From Nocardiopsis potens DSM 45234 (GTDB lineage Bacteria; Actinomycetota; Actinomycetes; Streptosporangiales; Streptosporangiaceae): a stretch of 64,000 nt of DNA. The notes under the pieces are model-generated. The model was not told the origin of the DNA, ran no database searches, and saw only the letters and a list, made by a program, of their open reading frames with translations. The DNA is taken from assembly GCF_000341105.1 (NCBI RefSeq), contig NZ_ANBB01000045.1, forward strand, positions 106,456-170,455. The letters are read 5' to 3'. Below are positions 45,362-53,588 of the stretch, one piece after another. The first letter of the stretch is position 1, and each line of letters starts with the position of its first letter. Both the position numbers and the translations under genes were made by a program.

Positions 45362-46828
45362 GTGGACGCCTTCGAAACAGGGGTCGTCGCCTTCAACGAC
45401 GGCTTCTGGGCCTATTTCCTGATCCCCCTCCTCATCCTCCTCAGCCTGTACTTCACCTTCGGCTCCGGACTGGTGCAGTTCCGGCTGATCCCGGAGATGT
45501 TCCGCGCCATCAAGGAGCGCCCCGGGCACACCGCCGAAGACGGCGGGAAGCCCATCTCGGCCTTCGAGGCCTTCGCGGTGTCCGCCGCGGCGCGCATCGG
45601 CACCGGCAACATCGCCGGCGTGGCGACCGCGATCGCCCTGGGCGGCGCCGGCGCGGTCTTCTGGATGTGGGTGATGGCGCTCCTGGTCAGCGCCGCGAGC
45701 TTCATCGAGTCGACGCTCGCCCAGCTGTACAAGGTGCGCGACAAGACCGGCTTCCGGGGCGGCCCCGCCTACTACATGAAGTACGGGCTGCGCGCGCCGT
45801 GGCTGGGCGTCCTCTTCGCGGTGATCATCACCGTCACGTTCGGCCTGGTCTTCACCATGGTGCAGAGCAACACCATCGCCGGCGCGATCGGCAACTCCGC
45901 GGAGGCCGCCGGCATCGCGGCCGGCGGCTGGCTCCCGCTCGCCCTCGGCGTCCTGCTGGCCGGCACCACCGCCGCCGTCACCTTCGGCGGCGCGCGCCGG
46001 ATCGCGCACGTGGCGTCCCTGGTCGTGCCGTTCATGGCGGCGCTGTACATCCTCATGGGCCTCGTCGTGGTCGCCATGAACATCACGGCCGTTCCGGCCA
46101 TGGTCGCCGACATCGTCGCGCAGGCCTTCGGCCTGCGCGAGGCCGCCGCCGGCGCGGTCGGCACCGCGGTCGTCCAGGGCATCCGCCGCGGCATGTTCTC
46201 CAACGAGGCCGGCCTCGGCTCCGCGCCCAACGCGGCGGCCAGCGCCGCGGTGAGCCACCCCGCCAAGCAGGGCCTGGTGCAGACGCTCGGGGTCTACTTC
46301 GACACCCTCATCGTCTGCTCGACCACGGCCTTCATCATCCTGCTCTCCGGCGTCGGCCTGGACGCCGAGGCCGGCCCGACGCTGACCCAGGACGCCCTCG
46401 CCGCGACCCTCGGGCCGTGGGCGGTCCACCTGCTCACCGCGGTCATCCTCCTCGTCGCCTACACCTCGGTGCTCGGCAACGCCTTCTACGGCGAGGCCAA
46501 CGTCGGCTACCTCTCCCCGAGCCCGGTCGCCGTCAACGGGTTCCGCGCGGCCAACGTCCTGATGACCTTCCTCGGCGCCGTCGGCTCCGCCACCCTCGTC
46601 TGGAGCATGGCCGACGTCGCGATGGGCGTCATGGCGGTGGTGAACCTCGTCGCGCTGGCGCCGCTGGCACCGCTCGCCTTCCGCGTGCTCAAGGACTACA
46701 CGGAGCAGCGCAAGGAGGGCAGGGACCCGGTGTTCACCCGGGACCGCATCCCCGGCCTGGCCAACGTGCACTGCTGGGAGGAGTCCGACGTGGAGCACTT
46801 CCGGAAGGAGTCGGCCCCGTCGGCCTGA
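45362..46828 (+). CDS. Alanine/glycine:sodium symporter (AGCS family)
   Basis: A 488-residue membrane carrier with about 11 transmembrane helices that imports alanine or glycine with Na+. Start GTG 45362 (MDAFETGVVAFNDGFWAY) with AAAGGG ten bases upstream; the frame is open further upstream without similarity. Family hallmarks: FEAFAVSAAARIGTGNIAGV (the GTGN Na+-site), GGPAYYMKYGL, GIRRGMFSNEAGLGSAPNAA and YGEANVGYL. The C-terminus is a soluble tail (RIPGLANVHCWEESDVEHF). Single gene, terminated by a strong hairpin. Confidence 0.94.
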   Translation: MDAFETGVVAFNDGFWAYFLIPLLILLSLYFTFGSGLVQFRLIPEMFRAIKERPGHTAEDGGKPISAFEAFAVSAAARIGTGNIAGVATAIALGGAGAVFWMWVMALLVSAASFIESTLAQLYKVRDKTGFRGGPAYYMKYGLRAPWLGVLFAVIITVTFGLVFTMVQSNTIAGAIGNSAEAAGIAAGGWLPLALGVLLAGTTAAVTFGGARRIAHVASLVVPFMAALYILMGLVVVAMNITAVPAMVADIVAQAFGLREAAAGAVGTAVVQGIRRGMFSNEAGLGSAPNAAASAAVSHPAKQGLVQTLGVYFDTLIVCSTTAFIILLSGVGLDAEAGPTLTQDALAATLGPWAVHLLTAVILLVAYTSVLGNAFYGEANVGYLSPSPVAVNGFRAANVLMTFLGAVGSATLVWSMADVAMGVMAVVNLVALAPLAPLAFRVLKDYTEQRKEGRDPVFTRDRIPGLANVHCWEESDVEHFRKESAPSA

Positions 46829-46868
46829 CCGCCGCCTCCCGCGCCGGCGGGCGCCGGCGGTGAAGCGC

Positions 46869-46906
46869 GGGGCGGGCCGCCCGTACGCGCCCGGGCGGCC
46901 CGCCCC
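46869..46906. terminator. Bidirectional terminator between convergent genes
   Basis: Perfect 15-bp stem GGGGCGGGCCGCCCG (46869-46883) with its complement at 46892-46906, eight-base loop. Confidence 0.85.
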
Positions 46907-46933
46907 GACTCCGTGTCACCGGCCCGGGGCGCG

Positions 46934-47695
46934 TCACCCGGGCGAGGCCCGGCGCGCCGCGTCGCGGAGCCAGTCCGGCCCCGGATCCCGCCGCTTCCCG
47001 GGTCCGGGCGGATGCTCCCGGTCCGGCCGCGGCGCGCGCCGCGCCGGATGCGCCGCGAGGAGGTCGCGGCCGAACGCGCCCTCGCGGACCAGCCGCGCGA
47101 CGGCCGACTCGTCCACCCGCCGCGCGTCCAGCCGGGCGTTCCACTCGGCGACGGCCTCCCGCTCCACCGGCGCCGGCCCCACGGGCGGGCCGGCGATCCC
47201 GTCGGCCAGTGCCGCCCTGCGGATCTCCTCCAGGCCGCGGAGGTGCCGGTTCAGCCGTGCCACGTCGCCGGTGGCCGACCGCGGATACCAGGACGGGTCG
47301 ACCTGCGGCACGCCCTCGGAATCCCAGACCAGCACCCCGGCGCCGTGGAGCCGCCGGAGCAGCGGGTCGTGCCGGTCCTGCGCGAACGCCTCGAACGACT
47401 GGGCCGAGCGCAGCGCACCGGAGCGCGCACCCTCCCACCGGGCGAGCGAGCGGGCCGCCGAGCGGCGCACGGTCCCGGCCGAGCGGGCCCGCTCCAGCTC
47501 CTCCCGTGCGCCGTCGAGCCCGGTCACCGCCTCGATGAGCCGGTCGCCGGCGGCCTTGCGGATCCGCTCCGCACCGGCGCGCCCGTGGTCCGTGGTGGCC
47601 CGGCCGCCCCGGCGCGCCAGCCGCACCCCCGCGGCGAAGAGGAGGACGCCCCCGGCGACGACGGCGCCGAGCAGCGCCCCGAACGCCACCATCAT
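46934..47695 (-). CDS. Single-pass membrane protein of the secretion locus, unknown
   Basis: A 253-residue protein, last gene of the leftward secretion operon. ATG at 47695 shares one base with the upstream stop (TGATG). One N-terminal helix (MMVAFGALLGAVVAGGVLLF) then a charged helical domain with EAVTGLDGAREELERARSAG, a central block GVLVWDSEGVPQVDPSWYPR and a C-terminal Arg/Pro-rich disordered tail (HPARRAPRPDREHPPG). Not recognised. Translational coupling with the next gene suggests the two membrane proteins work as a pair. Confidence 0.6.
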   Translation of the reverse strand: MMVAFGALLGAVVAGGVLLFAAGVRLARRGGRATTDHGRAGAERIRKAAGDRLIEAVTGLDGAREELERARSAGTVRRSAARSLARWEGARSGALRSAQSFEAFAQDRHDPLLRRLHGAGVLVWDSEGVPQVDPSWYPRSATGDVARLNRHLRGLEEIRRAALADGIAGPPVGPAPVEREAVAEWNARLDARRVDESAVARLVREGAFGRDLLAAHPARRAPRPDREHPPGPGKRRDPGPDWLRDAARRASPG

Positions 47696-48246
47696 CAGGC
47701 CGCTCCCGGTCGCGGCCGGGGGCCGGAGGGGGGCTCCGGCCGCTCCCGCCGCCGCGGTGCGGCCGAGTGCGGCTCCGGTCCGGAGCGCCGGGCCGGGGGA
47801 GTGCGCCGCGCGCGCTCCACCGCCGCCCCGATCGACGCCGGGAGCGGGGCGGCCGCTTCGAACGGGGAGCGCGGGCGGTCCAGGCGGTCGGGGAGGCGGG
47901 CGGCGACGCGCTCGGCGTCGTCCAGGCGCTCGCCGTAGACCTGGACGGACCGGGCCCGGGCCGCCGCGGCGTCCGCCGCGCCGTCGACCAGTTCGGAGCT
48001 GCGCCGTGCCGCCTCGGCGACCGGGCGGTCCGCGCCGCGGTAGGCGGCGGTGGTCGCGCGCAGCGTCCGGTACTCGACGACGCGCGGATCGCGGTCGACG
48101 GCGCTCGCGTACTTCTTCGCCTCGGCGAGCTCCCGCTCGGCGTCGGCGCGGCCCAGCCAGCGGGCGCCGAGCGCGGTCGCCCCGATCACGATGCCGAACG
48201 CGCTCACGAACGCGCCGGTGACGGCGAGCAGCGTTGCGAGTGTCAC
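47695..48246 (-). CDS. Single-pass membrane protein with coiled coil, unknown
   Basis: A 183-residue protein. GTG at 48246 with GGAGGAGAGG upstream. N-terminal helix (LATLLAVTGAFVSAFGIVIG), then an Ala/Arg/Glu helical segment (AERELAEAKKYASAVDRDPR) and a disordered Arg/Pro C-terminus ending PSGPRPRPGAA. No family recognised. Coupled to the gene downstream; 188 bases separate it from the DUF4913 gene. Confidence 0.6.
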   Translation of the reverse strand: MTLATLLAVTGAFVSAFGIVIGATALGARWLGRADAERELAEAKKYASAVDRDPRVVEYRTLRATTAAYRGADRPVAEAARRSSELVDGAADAAAARARSVQVYGERLDDAERVAARLPDRLDRPRSPFEAAAPLPASIGAAVERARRTPPARRSGPEPHSAAPRRRERPEPPSGPRPRPGAA

Positions 48247-48434
48247 CGGATCCGCCCTCTCCTCCGCCGGCGCTCCTCTCGGGTCCCCGAGGATTCCACC
48301 GGGGGAACGAGGACGGATCCCGCACGGCGGTGGCCCGCCGCATGGCGGCCGGGTGAACGGGAGGTGCGCTCCGCGGGCCGGGGCGCCCGGCCGCCCCGGC
48401 CCGCGGCGCCGTGGCGCGGGAGGTGCGCCCCGCG

Positions 48435-48977
48435 CTACCACTCGTCCTCGAACCAGCCCTCCGGGGACGGCTCGGCGGGCAGCGGGCGGGGGTCCTGGTG
48501 GCGGCGGGACGTGCACTCGCGGAACGGGCCGGTGTCGCCGAGCAGGATGCTCATCTGGAAGTCGAGGTGGTCCCGGTACCAGATGGCCATGCCGGTGCCG
48601 GGCTCCCAGCGCAGCACCTCCCAGGCGTGCCAGAGGGCCTGGAAGCGGGAGACCGCCTCGGCGTGCCGCCACCACTCCTTGCACCAGCGGAACTGGCCGC
48701 CCTCGGCCCGGACGTAGACCGGGAGGAAGCGGAGCCGGACGAACTCCTCGACGTTCTTGAACACCGGCTCCGGCGGCGGGTCCTCCGCGTCCGCCCCGCC
48801 GGCCTGCGCGTCCTGCTCGGGGCCGCCCTCCGCGCCCGCGGCCGCCACGGCGCCGCCGACGCCGGCCGACTCGGCGAGGAGCCCGCCCGGCAGGGCGGTG
48901 CGCGCGGACGGGTCTTCGGACGGGTCGAGGAGCGCTCCGCCGCGCTCCGCCGCTGCAGGATGGGTACCGCTGTCCAT
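48435..48977 (-). CDS. DUF4913 domain protein
   Basis: A 180-residue protein. ATG at 48977 with GAAGGTG six bases upstream. The N-terminal about 70 residues are Ala/Gly-rich and disordered. The DUF4913 domain (about 75-165) is clear: FVRLRFLPVYVR, WCKEWWRHAEAVSRFQALWH, WEVLRWEPGTGMAIWYRDH and the C-terminal DTGPFRECTSRRH. DUF4913 genes sit almost always in actinobacterial conjugative or SCO6880-type secretion loci; the function is unknown. Its presence supports the assignment of this operon. Confidence 0.85.
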   Translation of the reverse strand: MDSGTHPAAAERGGALLDPSEDPSARTALPGGLLAESAGVGGAVAAAGAEGGPEQDAQAGGADAEDPPPEPVFKNVEEFVRLRFLPVYVRAEGGQFRWCKEWWRHAEAVSRFQALWHAWEVLRWEPGTGMAIWYRDHLDFQMSILLGDTGPFRECTSRRHQDPRPLPAEPSPEGWFEDEW

Positions 48978-49027
48978 GGCGTTCACCTTCGGTTCGTGCG
49001 TGTCCGGTCGGGGAGGGGCGGCGGCCG

Positions 49028-50584
49028 TCACACGGCGGCCGCGGCCCTGCGCCGCTTGTGGATCTGGGCCGTCCGGTTGCGGACCCTCGTCTGCCGGGTC
49101 AGGCGCTCGGCCGCGGCCCGGCGGCTCGCCCCCGTCCGCGCCGCGGCGCCGAGGCCCCGCGGCGATTCCAGCCGGGACCGGTGCGAGTCCGCCTGCCGGG
49201 TGCGCCCGGTGCCGCCGCGCGCGGCGGAGCGCTCTCCGGGCCGCGGGGCCGCCGCGGCCCGGCGGCCGGAGGGCCGGCCCGCCGACCGGCGCTCCCGGGT
49301 GTCCTGCGCCGCCCGCTGCCCCCGGGCGCCCTGCGCCGCCTGCCGGTCCCGGGTGTCCTGCGCCGGCCTGCGGGCGGCGTCCACCGCCTCCCGGACCGGC
49401 CGGTGGTCCTGCTGGACCATGCGGGTCGTGTTCAGCGTGCGGGCGTCGGCGGCCCCGGCGGCGCGCGGCGCGGCGGCCTCCGCGCGCTCCTGCTGCGGCA
49501 TGCCGCGCAGCTCGTCGAAGGCGGACAGCGCCGCGCGCCGGTCGTCCTGCGCTCCGCCGGCGCGGGCCTCGGGGCGCTCCCGGGCGCGGTCGAGCGCCTC
49601 GGAGAACCCCGGGACGGAACGGCGGGCCTCGTCGATCACGGCCCTGGACGAGCCGGCGGGCAGGAGGCCGTCCGCCTCCGCGGCCGCGACCGCCTCCGCC
49701 GTGTCGCGCAGCAGGTTGAGGTCGGCCCTCTTGTCGCGGAACCAGGGGAGCGCCTTGGCGAAGTACTCCTCCATCGTCTCCAGCGGGCGCCCGTCGGCGT
49801 TCCACACGGCGCCGGCGAGGGCGGTGGCCTTGTCGGCGCGGCCGGAGAGCAGGTCGCCGTCGAACCCGGGGTCCTGGGCGATGCCGCGCTCGATCGAGTA
49901 CCACAGGGCCGGATGGCGCTCGGCGATCCGGTCGATCGCGGCGCTCTCCACCGCCGAGGACGCGGGGTCGTGGGAGAGGGACGCGCTGAACCAGATGAGC
50001 GCCGCCTCGCGGGGCGCCGCACGCTCCAGCAGGGCGGCGTCGTCGGCGGCGCTGCGCCACAGCCCCGACAGCGGCGTCCCGGGCTCCGGGCCGGCGTCCT
50101 TGAGCGTGCGGTGGGCCTGCCGCTCCACCCGCCACGCGGCCGCGTCGTCGTGGAGCACCGCGGACACCTCGGCGTGGCCGGCGGTCCGCTGGACCCGCTG
50201 CACCTCGTCCCGCCCCAGGTCCAGCCGGCGGGCCACCTCGCCGGCGTCGCCCTGCCGCACCAGCGGGACGCCGGCCTGGACGGCCTTCGGGGCGAGGCCG
50301 GGGCGGTCCGGGGCGGGCGGGGTCCACCTGCGGCGGTACAGCGCCCCGCGCAGGGCCGCCGCGGCGAGCAGCCCGGAGTTCTGCAGTCCGCCCCTCCGGA
50401 TGCCGCCGCGCAGCGCCGAGTGCATGAGGGCCTCGACGACGGCGCCGTCGCCGCCCCCGCCGCGGTCGCCGTCCCGCCCGGTGAGGTACTCCTCGGGAAG
50501 CCCGCCGCGGGTGCGGCGGCGGGCGTCGGCCTCGTCTCCGGTGAGGCCGGACCGCTGCGGGGGTCCGCCGGTCTGCCGGGTCAT
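49028..50584 (-). CDS. Large Arg/Ala-rich protein of the secretion locus, unknown
   Basis: A 518-residue soluble protein. ATG at 50584 with AAGGAG five bases before it; the frame stays open far upstream by chance. Middle region (about 90-330) is helical and globular: GEVARRLDLGRDEVQRVQRT, AALIWFSASLSHDPASSAVE and YFAKALPWFRDKRADLNLLR. The last about 150 residues are very basic, with DTRDRQAAQGARGQRAAQD-like repeats, suited to nucleic-acid binding. No relaxase HUH histidines, signal peptide or membrane helix seen. It could be a DNA-processing accessory or a secreted substrate; not resolved. Confidence 0.6.
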   Translation of the reverse strand: MTRQTGGPPQRSGLTGDEADARRRTRGGLPEEYLTGRDGDRGGGGDGAVVEALMHSALRGGIRRGGLQNSGLLAAAALRGALYRRRWTPPAPDRPGLAPKAVQAGVPLVRQGDAGEVARRLDLGRDEVQRVQRTAGHAEVSAVLHDDAAAWRVERQAHRTLKDAGPEPGTPLSGLWRSAADDAALLERAAPREAALIWFSASLSHDPASSAVESAAIDRIAERHPALWYSIERGIAQDPGFDGDLLSGRADKATALAGAVWNADGRPLETMEEYFAKALPWFRDKRADLNLLRDTAEAVAAAEADGLLPAGSSRAVIDEARRSVPGFSEALDRARERPEARAGGAQDDRRAALSAFDELRGMPQQERAEAAAPRAAGAADARTLNTTRMVQQDHRPVREAVDAARRPAQDTRDRQAAQGARGQRAAQDTRERRSAGRPSGRRAAAAPRPGERSAARGGTGRTRQADSHRSRLESPRGLGAAARTGASRRAAAERLTRQTRVRNRTAQIHKRRRAAAAV

Positions 50585-50628
50585 CGGTTCTCCTTCTGCG
50601 GGGGCGGGGCGGCCGTCATGGGCCCGGG

Positions 50629-51723
50629 TCACCGGGTACGCCCGCGTGCGGTGCGGTCCAGACTCCGGCGGACGGACGCCCTCCGGGTCCGCTTCACCGC
50701 TCCCGCCAGCCGTCCCCGGAAAGTGCGATTGGCCGGCTGGTCCCGCAGCGCCTGCCCGTCGGCGCGGTCCCGCTGCGGCGCGGGGGCGGACGTCCGGTTC
50801 GGGTCGTGCGAAGCGTTCCGCCACGCCTCCTGCAGGCGCCCGCCGGCGGACGCGACCGACGCGGAGAACTCGCCGCGGAGGCTCTCCTGGTCCGCGGTGA
50901 CCGCCTTCATCTCGCGGCGGAAGCGGAGCGGGTTGCGCCGTTTCGCGCCGAGGTCGTCGAGCCGGGCCGCGTTCTGCTCGGTCGCCTCGCGGTATTCGCT
51001 GAAAGAGGATCCCACCTCCCCCTTCAACCGTTCCGCCTCCTGCCGGACGTTCGCGACGTAGGAGGCCGCGGCCTGCCGTGCATCCTCCAGCGCCACATCT
51101 CCGGAGGCCGACGCGACGGTCACCTCGGTCTCCCGCCTCTCCTTCGCATCGGAGACGTCCATGAAGACCGCAGCCATCAGCTCGGGCGTGGTGCCCTCGG
51201 TGATCCCGGCCTTCCTCATCCGCTCGCGCACCGCCTCCGCCAGGGGGCCCTGCCCCTTCTCCGCCGCGGCGACCGCGCGGTCCTCCCGGGCCTTGACCCT
51301 TTCGAGTTTCCACTGCTCGGCCACGCGCACGGCCTCGACGCGGTCGGCGGCGCGCACTTCGGCGTCGGCGACGGCCCGGTCTGCGGTGCGGACCATGCCG
51401 CGGGCCCAGCGCTCCGCCCCACGGAGGCGCCAGTCCAGGAGGCGTTGCGCCCGGTCGATGCGCCGCCTCTGGGTGTTGCGCATGAACCTCCGGGCGGCCC
51501 CCAGGCCTTTGAGCCCCACCCGGAGCGCGCCCCGGGCCAGTCTCCAGAGGGCCGACAGGGCCCCGAGGAGGAGCCCGGCGACCCACCTGATGAGGCCGGA
51601 GGCGAAGCGCAGGACACCGCCGAGGCCGGACAGGGTCGCCGACGCCACGTCGGCCGCGCCCTCCGCCATCTCGGCTTCGGGCCCGCCGGCCGACGGGCTG
51701 AGGGTCCTCCGGGAATCTGCCAT
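50629..51723 (-). CDS. Membrane-associated coiled-coil protein, unknown
   Basis: A 364-residue protein with RBS GGAGGAG just before ATG 51723. Hydrophobic/amphipathic segment about 25-75 (LGGVLRFASGLIRWVAGLLL and LSALWRLARGALRVG) followed by long basic and charged helices (RRRIDRAQRLLDWRLRGAER, VANVRQEAERLKGEVGSS). The C-terminus is Arg-rich (RTRRASVRRSLDRTARG). Position directly downstream of the coupling protein and its coiled coil suggest a membrane-bound adaptor for substrate recruitment; inference only. Confidence 0.6.
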   Translation of the reverse strand: MADSRRTLSPSAGGPEAEMAEGAADVASATLSGLGGVLRFASGLIRWVAGLLLGALSALWRLARGALRVGLKGLGAARRFMRNTQRRRIDRAQRLLDWRLRGAERWARGMVRTADRAVADAEVRAADRVEAVRVAEQWKLERVKAREDRAVAAAEKGQGPLAEAVRERMRKAGITEGTTPELMAAVFMDVSDAKERRETEVTVASASGDVALEDARQAAASYVANVRQEAERLKGEVGSSFSEYREATEQNAARLDDLGAKRRNPLRFRREMKAVTADQESLRGEFSASVASAGGRLQEAWRNASHDPNRTSAPAPQRDRADGQALRDQPANRTFRGRLAGAVKRTRRASVRRSLDRTARGRTR

Positions 51724-51768
51724 GGCTCCTCCAACGAGCGGTCGGCGGTGCGGTGCCGTCGGCCGCGG

Positions 51769-53586
51769 CTACGGCTCCGATCCGGCATGGCGGGCCTGCG
51801 CCCCCTCGGTGATGCGCCGCTCCGCGTCCTTGATCGCCGCCGAGACGGCCCCGGCCCGCTTCGTCGCGTACCAGGGCAGCATCTTCAGCAGGGTCGGCTG
51901 GGCCGCGGTGGCGAACATGAGGCACTCGCCCTTGCCGATCTTGCGGATGTCGGAGCCCTGCATGATCTCCTGGCGCCGCAGCTGGACGGAGTGGTTGCCC
52001 TTGCCCTCGCCGTAGCTGAACGACGTGGTGGAGATGTCGTGCTGGCCGATCAGCTTGGACAGGGCGTCGACGATCTTGTGGTCGTCCAGGCCCGCGCCGA
52101 ACACCTTCACCGTCGCGGCCGACCACATGGCCTCCATGCCGTTCTCGGTCCACACCCGCACGCCCTGCTTGTAGCTCTGCAGGATGGTGACCGGCACGAT
52201 GCCCCGGGACCCCAGGTGGGAGTACATGTCCGGCAGGTCGGCGATCTTGCAGATGTTCGCGGCCTCGTCGAGGACGGCGGTGAGCGGCGGGTCGAGCCGG
52301 CCGCCCTGCCCCTCCGACGCCTCCTCCCCGGCGAGGAAGACCGCGTCGGTCATCGCCGCGATCAGCGGGGCCGCGGCCGCCCGCGACTTGCTGAGCAGGT
52401 GGAGGGTCTGGCGCGACGTCACGAAGGACCTCGGGTCGAACTCGTCCATGAGCGGGTCGTCCGGCCGGGTCACCCACGCCATGATCTGCGGGTCGTCGAG
52501 GCAGCGGGCCGCGGTGCGGGCCGTGGTGTAGATGCCGTCCCGGGTCTCGGCGACGATGTTCTGCGTCTCCCGCAGCGCTTCGGCGTAGGCGGTGAAGCCG
52601 TGCTCGAAGAGCACGTCCACCGGTTGCGGCAGCTTCGTGTCGTGCAGCCACTCGCCGACCTTGGCCAGGGACTCCCCGGACAGCGCCGCCGCCAGCGTCA
52701 GCTGCGAGATGAGGGCGCGCGCCGCCGGCCCCCACATGTCCTTCTTCGAGTCGTCGTCGATGGTGAGCACGAAGTGGCCCGCCAGCCGGTAGGAGTCCTC
52801 CACGGTGCGCACCCCGGCCAGCGGGTTCCACCAGAACCGCTGCTCCTGGTGGGTGATGGACTGCGGGTCGAACAGCCACACCCGCTCGCCGGTCGCGCGG
52901 CGGCGCAGCTCGGCGGTGGCCGCCCACACGTCGGCCTTGTTGCTGGTCGCGAGCGCCGGGCCGGGGGCGTCGAGCACGTAGGGGATCGCCATCGCCGTCG
53001 TCTTGCCGGCCCGCGGCGCCATGTAGGCGAGGACCGTGTCCTCCCAGGACGCGAAGAGCCGCGGCCCGGGCCGCCCCCCGCCGGGCCGCTTCACGTCGCC
53101 GATCGCCAGCCCGACGTCGGCCTCCTTGAGCGCCTTCGCCTTCGCGCGGCGCAGCGACCGCCGGCGCAGCCGGACCGCCTTCTCCGCGGCCTCCGGCCGG
53201 GCCAGCTCGCCGATGGCCGCGTTCTTCCTGTTCAGGGCGGTCACCGCGTCGGGCTGACCGTACAGCCGGTCGCGCAGCCGGCCCAGCGTCCACCACGCCG
53301 ACAGCACGGCGCCCAGGCAGAGCACCGCCGAGAGCGCGAACACCGGGGCCGACGGGACACCGGGCCACGCCGCCCCGGTGTCGCCGGTGACCAGCGCGAG
53401 CGCCCAGGCCGCGCCGAACGGCGCCACCTCGCCCCCGGTGAACCGGGCGACGCTCCGGGCCGAGAGCCAGACCAGGTAGAACAGTCCGACCGCGCCCCAC
53501 AGGGCGAGCAGCACGAGCAGCGGAGGGGCGCCCGCGGCGGCCGAGCCGCCGCGGACCTGGTAGGTGGGGCGTTTGGGGCGCGCCAT
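51769..53586 (-). CDS. VirD4/TraG-type coupling protein
   Basis: A 605-residue type IV coupling ATPase. ATG at 53586, two bases after the VirB4-like stop, with GGAGG eight bases upstream. Three hydrophobic helices (about 20-105) anchor it. Motor domain: Walker A MAPRAGKTTAMAIPYVLDAP (near 188), DPQSITHQEQRFWWNPL, an all-alpha domain, Walker B LTAVLDEAANICKI, and the late block ILQSYKQGVRVWTENG and TVKVFGAGLDDHKIVDALS. All coupling-protein motifs are intact. It would recruit DNA or protein substrates to the secretion channel. Membership of the TraG/TraD family is clear; the substrate is not. Confidence 0.92.
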   Translation of the reverse strand: MARPKRPTYQVRGGSAAAGAPPLLVLLALWGAVGLFYLVWLSARSVARFTGGEVAPFGAAWALALVTGDTGAAWPGVPSAPVFALSAVLCLGAVLSAWWTLGRLRDRLYGQPDAVTALNRKNAAIGELARPEAAEKAVRLRRRSLRRAKAKALKEADVGLAIGDVKRPGGGRPGPRLFASWEDTVLAYMAPRAGKTTAMAIPYVLDAPGPALATSNKADVWAATAELRRRATGERVWLFDPQSITHQEQRFWWNPLAGVRTVEDSYRLAGHFVLTIDDDSKKDMWGPAARALISQLTLAAALSGESLAKVGEWLHDTKLPQPVDVLFEHGFTAYAEALRETQNIVAETRDGIYTTARTAARCLDDPQIMAWVTRPDDPLMDEFDPRSFVTSRQTLHLLSKSRAAAAPLIAAMTDAVFLAGEEASEGQGGRLDPPLTAVLDEAANICKIADLPDMYSHLGSRGIVPVTILQSYKQGVRVWTENGMEAMWSAATVKVFGAGLDDHKIVDALSKLIGQHDISTTSFSYGEGKGNHSVQLRRQEIMQGSDIRKIGKGECLMFATAAQPTLLKMLPWYATKRAGAVSAAIKDAERRITEGAQARHAGSEP

Positions 53587-53588
53587 CG

